NCBI GenBank assembly: GCA_012064415.1
Contig: SSNU01000208.1
Coordinates: forward strand, 124,001 to 188,000
Direction of reading: 5' to 3'
Source: Gyrodactylus bullatarudis
Taxonomy: Eukaryota; Platyhelminthes; Monogenea; Gyrodactylidea; Gyrodactylidae
DNA length: 64,000 nt
In this document: positions 1 to 9,720 of the stretch, piece after piece
Position numbering within the stretch: the stretch's first letter is position 1
Layout: every line of letters begins with the position of its first letter
Translations under genes and position numbers: made by a program
The notes under the pieces: generated by a model
What the model saw: only the letters and a program-made list of their open reading frames with translations
What the model was told of the DNA's origin: nothing
The model's database searches: none

Positions 1-587
1 ATTCTGGGTAATACAATGATATGAATTCAAGGGGACACTCTAAAAGACTCTATCTTGTTAGAAATCGATATACATATCAATATAATACGCAAATACATCT
101 TGAAGAAGTCAGATGATAATATATGAATGCTATTTTGCAGACTTGTCTACTTTTACTCATAGATTTGGTATTTTAATGTGTGTATATTGAGAAATGAGCA
201 GAAGCAGTGCCTGATGAACTTGCTGGCCTAACTTGTAAAATTATCTCTTTAATAAAGCATTCTTTACTCACCGTGTGGATGAGAATTTGTCTAGTTAAAT
301 TAGATTCATTGTTAATCTTATTATGTATACAGAGTGTATTTAAATGAGTGTTAGGAGCCTGCAGAATCATTATGGCCAACTCATTCAAGGACAAGTTAAA
401 TAGAGCAAAGGAGAAAGCGAGAATATATAAATAAAGGGAATGCATAATGTTATTACCAAATAACAAACCTTTTGCAATGTTGGAAGGGGAAAAAGAAATC
501 TTTTAAAAATTAGCTTCAAATATGATTTATAGATTATAATCTAAAATGTGTTATTAGAGAACATAAAAATTATGAGAAAAAACTCAC

Positions 588-3197
588 GGTCTTTCGTAAA
601 TTTGAAAGGCAGATACATCACGGAATTCAGCTTCTGGGTCATTGCCGACAGCCTTTTCGTAGGCATTAACGAGATAAGTTTCCCCACGATTCCTCATGCA
701 ATACCAGGCAATTCCGAGGGCAAATAAGAGGATAACAGCAATGGCCGTAACAACTGAAGCAATCCATGTCATTTGTGTGTTGAAGGCTGGCTTAATGATG
801 GGCTCGTCAAATAGTTTGACTCGAAGATGGTTTTTGGGAACAGTATCAGAGTCAAAAATGATTTTGGCCTGATTTTCTTCCATGTAGAAAAGGCGTAGGC
901 GACAATGAATATTAGACATTCGTAGGATGTTCTTGAGATAGGTTTCATTGCCAATTGGTTGAATGGTTAGGGTATTACCCTCAACAGTTATATAATCGTA
1001 TACTTTCTCCTTTGGCTTTGACTGGGAAATATTGTGGGAGTTGAAGAACCAAGATAAGTCCGAGTTAATGTCGGAGAATCGGGACATGTCGACGTTACAT
1101 TTAACCTTGTGGGGTTTACTAACTAGACAGTCGTCAAGACATTCACCATTCTCGATGGCGTTCTCCAGTTTCGGGAGAGCTAATTAAATAAAATAGATTA
1201 ATTAACACAAGAAAAAATAAGGCAACTCACGAAGAACACGGATGAGGGTATTGGTGAAAACTGAACCATGATCGTTGTTTGCATACAGGGTGACCAGATG
1301 TGTTGCAGTTTCAAGAGAGTCTGTCTTTAAATTTTTTACCTCATACGAAGAAGAAGTCCCTGGCTTGAAGATGATTTGCATGTTTCGCAATTCAGGATAC
1401 TTGATAGTCGGATCATCGAGTCCGTTTATTGAATAGTTCTAGAATAAATTTGAATAGATATAAAAAGGGACATTTATTGCAGTAGAGAGGGGATGGGGAA
1501 TTGTCCAAAAATAAGAAAAGAATAGACTAGCAAAAGAAAAGAAAAAAATTGACTCTTTTGGGAGTTTCTTATTTTGCATTTAAGTAAAGGAATTAGTCAT
1601 TGTTGAATTTGAAGGGGGAAAATTAAATACGAGATCAATAAAAACTTGCTTACATAATTGTTTGCATTTTCAAATTCGGCGGTAATTTGCACACTTTTAT
1701 CATCGGTAACATAAACAACAGATGGAGGATTTTTCCTAGTTTTTGGCAATGAAACCACTCGAACATCGAATACAAATTGATTATCATCTCCAAGGGTGTA
1801 AATGTCTTCAAGTTCAGGTGTAATAACACTGGGGAAAGTTAACATGTACGGATTCTCCTCGGGGAACCTGTCAAAATTGCCATTCTTGCGACTCCACTCA
1901 AGTTTGCGAGATGACCGATAATTAGCAAACAAAACGAATGGACTTGAAAACTAAATTGAGAAGTTATTAAAAGATATTTTACAAATAAAAAGGTATCTTA
2001 TAACCTTCAACTCCCCTGGCCTATGTGAGCTTTTTCACTTTTCTCTCCACTATTGCTATTTTTTGGAGAGTTTTGGTGTTTTTTCAGCTTACATATTACA
2101 TTCTAATTTTATTCATCTTTTACGATTTCTTTCATTATTTGTCATTTTTAAAGCAATGCCACTGATGATGCTTTAAGAAATACGTATATGGTTTTAAATA
2201 TCTCTTTCTTACATATTTCCAAATTATAAATAAAAAGGGTTACACTCACTCGTCCCTCGTAGAGGTTAATCTTTGATTCAGCATTGCTAATCCTCTTGAA
2301 TGGAATATAGCCTGATGATGTATCAATTAGATTGATGCCTTGGCCATCATCCTTGCCGATGTAAACGTTGAAAATGCTGCTTTCTTTCGTACAGAATATT
2401 CCAAAATCATATAATGACTTGTCATTCAAGGGTTTGAGTAAGATTAAAGTTCCATCTGGGATAACACGATACTCAAAGTATCGTGAGACATCCTCAGGAT
2501 TTTTGGTGGGGTAACACTTTTTGGAATCGCTAAATTTACAAATTTTCCAATGAATATTTGGGCGTATTTTCAGAGCATACTCCGGAGCATTTGCTCGTTT
2601 ACTTGTACACACAAAGGATGTTGGAAAATCATCCAAAGTCAAATTGTTAACATTCTTTATGACAAGGTCTCCGGAGAAATCATTGGCATAAAAATCCAAG
2701 TCTTGAAATTCTATTTTATTCGAGAAGATTTTGCCATTTTTATTCTCCAATTCACACCAGAATTGACCAGAAATTGGACGAGTGGACATTTTAGTCCGGA
2801 TTGTATATCCATTGAAGTTATCTCCAATATACTCGATCGGGATGCCAGACTTTTTGAATGTCATTGACTTTGGAGATGTATGTGTCCCAATTAAGGCTAA
2901 TTTATCATGCTCCTTATTGATGTTGACATGAAAATAAGCAGAAATGATTTCATCGTATTGATTCAACTCGTTGACTTTACAGGATAATTCCAAGTTGGGA
3001 AATTTGTTGTTAAATACCTTTTCAATAGAAATTATAGTGTTTGTTGGTTGGTTTCCATCAAAGTAATACCACATTGTTTCTCCATGATTGCTAATTGTTG
3101 AAGGAGATGCAGGGTGCTCATGTTTAAACGAGAGGTAATTAGTTTTGCTCGAAACCAAAGCTATCAGAAGAAGAAATGTCACAAGCTGACAATCCAT
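588..3197 (-). CDS. Ig-like single-pass membrane protein, L1CAM/neuroglian-like, 3' incomplete
   Basis: Four exons read on the minus strand: 3197-2250, 1950-1654, 1438-1231 and 1179-588. Donors are GTGAGT, GTAAGC, GTGAGT and GTGAGT; every acceptor ends in AG. Phases are 0, 0 and 1, and the spliced frame stays open for 682 residues. The ATG at 3197 opens a signal peptide (hydrophobic residues about 5-17). Cys73/Cys148 (FWC context) and Cys197/Cys269 (with Trp217 and YDFGIFC) look like two Ig-type disulfide pairs; the rest of the ectodomain is divergent. A membrane segment lies at about 623-645. The short tail after it (RNRG.., then SAFQIYERP) resembles the start of the L1CAM/neuroglian cytoplasmic domain, known in that family to bind ankyrin and FERM proteins. 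The TGA at 584-586 lies inside a donor (acc|gtgagt), so I infer more exons to the left of the window. Expected role: cell adhesion at the plasma membrane. Gene call firm; family call moderate. Confidence 0.5.
2005..2215 (+). mobile_element. Penelope-like element 3' tail inside intron 1 of the Ig-like gene
   Basis: This is the same sequence that follows the GIY-YIG reading frame at 34.9-35.5 kb: the block around ccctggcctatgtgagc, the 'ggagagttttggtgtttttt' block, and the terminal CTGATGA..GAAA motif (2162-2180). It lies antisense to the host gene, within its first intron (1951-2249). Only the 3' tail is present, as expected for a 5'-truncated retroelement. The hammerhead-like motif at its end is discussed in the findings. 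Confidence 0.5.
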
Positions 3198-5866
3198 TCT
3201 AATCTGTGACTATTGAAGGTATCGGTTAACTTAAATTATTATTTAAAATTGATGCTGCATTAGCTTTACTAATGGATTATAAAGTTTAAACAATGAAAAT
3301 TATTCAAATATTTTGTTGTTAGAACAAATTAGAACGTGTAATTTGAATTCAAAATTTGAAAATAATTAATTTTTGATATATTCTAATTTAATACTATTAT
3401 TGATGAGCATTAAGAATTTTAATAACTACAGGATAAAAGTGATGAGCTTTTTATTTCAGAATATAAAAAATATCTGAAATATTACAAGGTTTAATTCCAA
3501 GAAAAAATACAAAATATAAGATAAGAAGAATGTGTTAACGATTTAAATGAATTTCATTTCAATCTTGTTCGAGCCAAGAGTGATTGATATTTTATACTTT
3601 AAAAATAAATAGTTAACAGTCAATCTTTTCCCGAAAGTATGTCTTTCAACTTTGGACTTGAAATTGATGATGGAATCAAAATTAACTCTACGTTCGATTG
3701 CTTAATTAACCATATTTTCATAAAATAAATGGAACAATTTATCTAAAAATTATGATATTGGTCTCGATTGTAATTTATAATCTAATCGTATAATAAATTA
3801 TAATACAAATTCTCGTTCCAAAATTGTATTCATACAATAATAAATCCAAATAAATCATATCTACTTAACAGTAGCTTTATGAAATATTTATTTTTAAAAT
3901 TATGTTTTAAATAACTTCTTCTCAGGCCTCTCATGTTTCACGATGAAACATTCATTAAGTGAAATTAAGATCTTCGTCCTGTATCTCTCCATTATTCTTG
4001 TTGTACTTAAAATTATTGTTTCCTTAGTAATACAAATTTTCCGAACTTGATGAAAATTCCTATTTTTGCTCCATTAATTCGATAGTCCATCAAGACTATT
4101 TTGATATTCATTGATTCAAAGACCTTTTACCTCTTAGGTGATTGATCTCGTTTATATATATAGAGGGTGGTAAAAAGAGCTTTCTACCTTCTAAAAAAAT
4201 GGGGTTCTTTTCATATGAAGGAAAAACATTACTTTCATAATGTTTCTAGGGATAATTGTTTTATTGTATAATTATAGAATTAGTAGTTTTAAAAATACAA
4301 AGATGGACAGGAAATGATTCATATAAAGAAAAACATGGTTGTCAATTAACCAAGTTGCCTGAGAAATTCTCAAAAATACCTTGTTCACTTTTTATTCGTT
4401 GCCAGAACTCTATTTAAAATTTCAATTTTGACAGCCATGAGAAAGCTGGCAGAATTGTATGGAACATTACATGATTCATACTGATTGTGAGAATTACAAT
4501 TTGTGGAGTAAAGTTTAGATAGGGGGATGGGGTTTGATTGTTGCATGTGCCTTGCAAATGAAAGAATGAACCAATATTCATCTGACAGTGTTGGACACTA
4601 TCCTATTTTCTACTTGGTAATATTGTAAATTTTATTTTTCAAATCTCCCTCTGTGTGTGTGTAATCCGTGCATTTTGATTCAGAGTAAGAAACAAAAAGC
4701 TGTCAGAATTAACTTGACTGACTAATGAAGAAATTTAATCTGTCAAATATAAAATTTATGTTGCTAAACTAACAAATTTCCTGTTTCTGTGTTTATTTGT
4801 TTGATTGCTTGTCTATTTTTTTATTATCGAAGCCTGCTTTTATTAGAAAAAGTTTCATTTCTGGATTGAGGAATGCGAAAACCGAGTAACAGTATTCTCG
4901 TTTACTTAATAATAATAAAATCATAGTTACGAACCCAGAGTGGATGAAGCCCTGAGATCGAGATTATTGCATTATAGAAGAATCAAGATTAGGGTCTAAG
5001 GAATGTAAAAGCCTGAGAGTAGCTTTGATCGTTGTATCAATCTTGACTGTAAATAGGTAGCATTTGTACATTAAGGGTGTAAAAATAATTTGATCAAATG
5101 TAAATAAATCTACAAGAGAGAATAGAATTTTCAATGTGTGGGGTAGATTGTGGATTTATCCAACCATTTTCGTACAATAATAATAATAATATATTGTCAA
5201 CTTTAAGGGTTTCCCATCTATACACTTATCTTATCAACTAGGTATGCTTTTCATTGGTGATATTATATCAGAGGGAATCGAATCGGTGAGTGAGATGAAG
5301 CACTACATGCATCATGTAATTCTGGGCAAAAGCTATGAAAAACCATTCAGAACGAAGGAATTTATATGTAAATAAATCCTTGGAACACTTGAAATTCAGT
5401 GAAATAAAAAAAGAATTTGTTCTTATTCAGATAACCATTATTCCTGTTTATATCTTTATTGACTTTATTGAAGACCACAATTTCCTCTTGAAGTTATCAT
5501 TATCGTTATAGATATCAACCAGATATCTTTGTATTATGTAGCACAAAAAGAAAACGAGTAAAAATTTAAGATGACTCAAACAACTGTCGATGAATAATAC
5601 AAGTTCAACAACTTTAGAGCTGAAAAACAGGAAATGACCTGTATCACATTGATGAGTATGCCTGAAACTACCTTTTTACTGATCAACAATTTTGTTGATT
5701 TCAGAGATTTGGAATCAAGACAAAAAACTCGAATCTATTTTCAAATAGTAATTAAACCTTTTAATTCATCTTCATATCCGTAACCTTATTGGAATTCATT
5801 ATTTAGGGGCCAACAGGATCGAAATTTTTATTGGCTCATTTGTTGTAAGGTAACTTCAAGTTATTC
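3198..5866. other. Upstream flank of the Ig-like gene and AT-rich non-coding DNA
   Basis: No convincing coding region, RNA gene or complete repeat was found. The first few hundred bases must hold the promoter and 5' UTR of the minus-strand gene, but I see no clear TATA/Inr pair. Several short AT-rich simple stretches occur. A short sequence at about 5645-5680 (tgatgagtatgcctgaaac) recurs at 8015 and 27310. Confidence 0.5.
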
Positions 5867-6337
5867 TCAAAGATAAAGGATAAAAATATATAGCTGAGGA
5901 ATTGGCTGACGAAATAGAGAATGCAAAGATAAGCCTGAAGAAAGATGGTTATTCCAATAGATTTGTCGACAAATTCATGGATAGAAATGAGGTTAAAACT
6001 GATGTATTTTTTTTGAAGCTCATCTTTAGTAAGTGAAATTAGAAGACTTGATGATCTCTATAATCTACATAATTGAAAATTGTATTCAAAACTGAGAGAT
6101 GAATTAGTTTGATTCATAAAGATTTGCTAAAGCACTGGGGAGAAGACTCTATTTCTCAGTGTGATTGTGGGATTTCCTACATACTATAGTATAAGGAAAT
6201 TATCTACAAGAGCGGACGATCATCTCAAGAAGAATACTGCATATTAGGCATCTTAGACAAGAAGAAAATTGGGTTTCGATTTCTAATTTATACAAAAACC
6301 CTAGTGACGAGAGAATAGATCTTATTAACCTTATCTA
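5867..6337 (+). pseudogene. Penelope-like element fragment, region before and into the GIY-YIG domain
   Basis: The frame from about 5895 reads EELADEIENAKISLKKDGYS followed by NRFVDKFM, which resembles the C-terminal part of PLE reverse transcriptases (an NGYP-like motif). From about 6075 further pieces read LKIVFKT.., SLIHKDLL, then CDCGISYI and IRKLSTRADDHLKKNTA. These are the linker and the beginning of the GIY-YIG endonuclease seen more intact at 35.0 kb. Stops and frameshifts break the copy throughout. It stops at a TA (6336-6337), where a palindromic element is inserted, and its tail resumes at 6989. No catalytic RT core is visible upstream, so this is a 5'-truncated fossil. Confidence 0.5.
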
Positions 6338-6988
6338 AAGTTGGTTGATTTGAAGTTTGAAATCTATGATTTTTTCATCAAGAATTCGAATTTGTCAAAG
6401 ATATTTTGGAAGCCTACTCATTTTGCTCACTTTTACCATTTAAAGAAAAAAAATTCTGGAAAAAATTATTTTTATGAAAAATATGTTCATTTTTCAAATT
6501 TCGAATTGGCGCCAAAATCCCATTTTCTCGAACTTTGAGCTGAAAATTTTTGTTGATTTGAAAGTGGGAGGCTGATCGAAAGAGTTTTTTCAGGATCAAA
6601 ATTAGACAAGAAAGCTAACTAGCACCGTCAAATTATCGAAAGTTTCCGCATTTTCGAGAGAGTGAATTATCGAAATTTCTTTTATTTTCAAGTAGTGGAA
6701 ATGATCAAAAAATCGAAATTCCGCTCCCAATCGATTTTCTTTTGCTTAGCCTCCCACTTTCAAATCAATAAAAAATTTCACCTTAAAGTTCGAGAAAATG
6801 GGATTTTGGCGCCAAATGGGAATTTAAAAAATGACCATATTTTTGATAAAAATAATTTTTTTCTTCAACTGGTAAAAGTGGGCAACATGAGTAGAATTCC
6901 GAAATATCTTTCACATATTCGAATTCTTGATGAAAAAATCGAGATTTCTGTAAAAATCATAGATTCCCAACTTTATATCAATTAGCTT
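6338..6988. mobile_element. Long palindromic MITE, family A, inserted in a PLE copy
   Basis: A 651-bp element made of two inverted arms of about 240 bp (6338-6580 and 6745-6988) around a short centre. The termini match as AAGTTGGTTGATTTGAAG on the left and, reversed, AAGCTAATTGATATAAAG on the right. The left flank ends in TA and the right flank begins CA, consistent with a mutated TA target duplication in the PLE sequence ATCTA/TGTGT. It has no coding capacity; open frames across the arms mirror each other. TA target duplication and terminal inverted repeats suggest a non-autonomous Tc1/mariner-type or foldback element. Confidence 0.5.
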
Positions 6989-7150
6989 CATGTGTGTACA
7001 GAAACACTACTCCTATAATCTTCAACTACCCTGGCCTATGTGAACTTTTCTTTCTCCACTGTTGCTTTTTTATTGGAGAGTTTTGGTGTTTTTTTATTCA
7101 GCTTGCATATTATTCTAGTTTAATTCATCTTTCATAATATGTACATTTAA
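6989..7150 (+). mobile_element. Penelope-like element 3' tail, continuation after the MITE
   Basis: Starts with tgtgtacagaaacactactc, the same point of the PLE sequence at which 6337 breaks off. It then runs through the conserved block ending 'aactaccctggcctatgtga' and the ttggagagttttggtg block before identity fades at about 7150. Confidence 0.5.
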
Positions 7151-7860
7151 TAATTCTCAAAATTTCTCGTTTATTCCCAGACTCAAATGAGGGGAAGGAA
7201 TTTAATGAAGAATTTAATAATTTGAACTACATTTTGTATTCATCCAACCAAATGATTCACTCGGAGTGAATATCTTTTACTCTGTATTTCTTTCTCTTCA
7301 AATCTCCTTTTGGCCAATGATTCTTGTGTCTTGAATGGGTGAAAATGTACAGAATGAAAGCAGTGTCCCTAATTCGGACATGAAAATAAAAAAAAAGTAT
7401 TTCAATGTAATTATTATGCTCTTACCGAGTTAGTAACAATAAAAAAGAATAAAGTAACAAACTTGTCAGTTTTTCTCTTCTTCCAGATGAAGTGTTTGCA
7501 TTTTCAAATCCTTTCGCTCTCTCGCTCTCTCTGTGTTTATCTATAACTAGGCTAATTGTGTTGTAATATTGCAACGACAACTAACAAAACTCTCTATTTC
7601 TTACAAATTTGTAACAAAAACCCAATTAGAGATAGCACGGTGTGCTTCCATTTTTAAGGGGTATACTACTTCAGATTGATGTTGAATAATAACAAATAAT
7701 AATAACAATTTAAAGTATCAATTTCGAGGTGATATATAGCAGGCTCTAATTACTAGGCCTTAGTTCTAGTTTTGGACAATTTCTCTTGTCTGTCGATCAA
7801 ATGAAATGATTGGGGAAATTTACACTTGCAGTGGACATGAATGAAAGTTGTTCCTCCCCA
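7151..7860. other. AT-rich non-coding DNA
   Basis: No gene or recognisable repeat. A pyrimidine-rich run (ctctcgctctctctgtg) lies near 7518. Confidence 0.5.
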
Positions 7861-7932
7861 GATTGAATTTAATAAAGAAAGATGTTCAGAAACATTTGTT
7901 TTGAGCTGTGCTACCGATTTCATTAAATATTT

Positions 7933-8087
7933 GAATGAAAATAAGAAGATGCCAAAGTATTTCACAAATAAAGATCTCTATAAAATTCTAAAATCTGTAC
8001 TTATAAGGCATGTATCACACTGATGAGTATGCCCAAAATAGAGATCTTTATTTGTGAAATACTTTGGAATATTCTTATTTTCATTCA
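7933..8087. repeat. Inverted repeat with hammerhead-like motif in the loop side
   Basis: Arms of about 52 bp (7933-7986 and 8036-8087) pair with few mismatches; the core is caaataaagatctctata against tagagatctttatttg. The spacer holds a CTGATGAGTATGCCC motif (8020-8034). Part of the same unit recurs at about 27305-27370 and a shorter piece at 5645-5680, so this is a dispersed repeat of unknown class. A 60-codon frame (7841-8023) crosses it but has no recognisable domain and is not called as a gene. Confidence 0.5.
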
Positions 8088-8308
8088 AGAATTTAATAAA
8101 GCATTTTAAGATTTTGAAAATCATGTATTCTATGCTATCTCTACTTCAATATCTTGTTCGGACTTTGGTTCTGAATCTAATGCTTTGCTGGCTTCCAATA
8201 ATACCTAAAATTACAAACACTGTATTAATGAGACGGGTGATGTCGAGGACAAGATATTAATCATAGACAATTTCATGCCTGTAAATTGAAATTCAATTCT
8301 TTATCAAT

Positions 8309-8681
8309 TTAAAAGATTTGAAGCAGTTTAATGCAGATATTCGAGATCAACGTTGGATAAAGAATTCGAATTGGGCCGTAGATGTAGAGAGGAATCTACT
8401 TTTAAATAATCCCCTTCGTGATAATCAATGAATTCGAATTTTTCAATTTCCCACTATAATGACGAATTTCTGGCTCTTAAAGAGGTTAATGCTGATCACG
8501 AATACCTGCATTTAACTGCTTCGAATCATCGAAATCGATGAAAATTTTGAGCTCAAAAGTTGAAAAAGTGGAAATTTGATGCATTTTCGAAATAAATAAA
8601 TTTTTACCTGACTTTCCGAAGAAAAATATTGAGATTTGTGTGAAAAAAAGTAAATTCTCAAATCTTCATGTCAATTAGGTT
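8309..8681. mobile_element. Palindromic MITE, family A (incomplete)
   Basis: The right arm (about 8440-8681) ends tcaattaggtt and is complementary to the partial left arm around gatttgaagcagtttaatgc (8315). The inner sequence matches the elements at 13438 and 31285. The left terminus is missing. Confidence 0.5.
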
Positions 8682-9117
8682 CAGGTTTGAAATTCATCAA
8701 GGGTTTAATGGAACAATAGTAATTTCATCTAACTAATTATCTTATCAAATGAACATTTATTTGGGTGTATTTCTTTGTAAAAATCTATAAAGCAATCTGT
8801 AGATAATAAACAAGAGGTGTCTTACTCAAAAAATAGATATCTTCTCATTTATTATTATTTACGATGGTATTTTTTAATGTTTGATGCTGAAAAGCCGCTT
8901 TCACTTTGGTTTAAAGAGAGTTTAAATAGATGCTAGTTATTCTCACAACTCAGAAATAAAAACACATCAAAGCAATGTCTATCTGATCAGACAATGAAAC
9001 CTACTGATAAACTGTAGTCATTAAAATGCTTGTCCTAAATTCAGTGTCGAATCAGTTCAATACATCATGTTGAGTTTTCTTACAACCGTGTGTCTTAATA
9101 ATTTGAACTGAAAGATA

Positions 9118-9398
9118 CAGTGATAACTCAACCCCATGCGATTTTCTCTATTTATACCTCCCCGTATGCAACAACCAATCAGATTCGAATATTAAAATTC
9201 GTCCCATTCAACAATCATTTTACATGAATGACCTTCAAATTTTCTGCTCTATTGATTGTTGAATGGGACTTGAGAACTTTGCAAAAAAATACGAATTTTA
9301 ATACTCGAATCTGATTGGTTGTTGCATATGGGGAGGTATAAATACAGAAAATCGCATGGGGTTGAGTTATCTCGAGGCGTTATGTAGGGAAATCACTG
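9118..9398. mobile_element. MITE, TA-flanked, CAGTG termini (family C)
   Basis: A 281-bp element bounded by TA on both sides (9116-9117 and 9399-9400), beginning CAGTGATAACTC and ending AAATCACTG. Long inverted arms run through ctcaaccccatgcgattttc and its complement. The left arm lacks about 22 bp that the right arm has next to its end. Each arm carries a CCAATCAGA motif (9175-9183; reverse at 9310-9318). TA duplication and CAGT ends suggest a Tc1-type non-autonomous element. Confidence 0.5.
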
Positions 9399-9720
9399 TA
9401 TTTGAAAATACTTGTTTCACATCTCATTAGAAAGGAAATCTATTAAGCTACAAAAATATGTGTAATTTATCAATACAGGTTTTCATTGATGCCAACCAAA
9501 GGTAATTTTTTGAAAATGTAAATATTTGAAAAAATATTTAGAACGTTTTTATTGAATACGCTGATTTCGAATCTGCAGATGTTTTAACGCAATTATTTTT
9601 TGGATTTTTAGGCGATCGCATATTTAGATTTCACGGATGCGGTTATGTAATAGAAGTTATCTCACATTTTATCTATGACATGGGAAATAGGTTTTCAAAA
9701 AAAAGTTTTAAATAGAAATC
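9399..9720 (+). repeat. Dispersed repeat shared (inverted) with 32990-33235
   Basis: The stretch containing cattagaaaggaaatctatt and aagctacaaaaatatgtgta (about 9424-9465) recurs reversed at about 33165-33210. The block ataggttttcaaaaaaaagt (9688) recurs at about 33057, and more weakly at 62640. Class unknown. Confidence 0.5.

Noticed and set aside
2550..2867. 105-codon plus-strand frame
   Set aside because: Shadow of exon 1 of the Ig-like gene on the opposite strand; no domain of its own.
6341..6985. Three 61-107-codon frames on both strands
   Set aside because: They lie in the arms of one palindromic MITE and mirror each other (shared FQINK..LKVRENGILAP), so the frames are a by-product of the inverted repeat.
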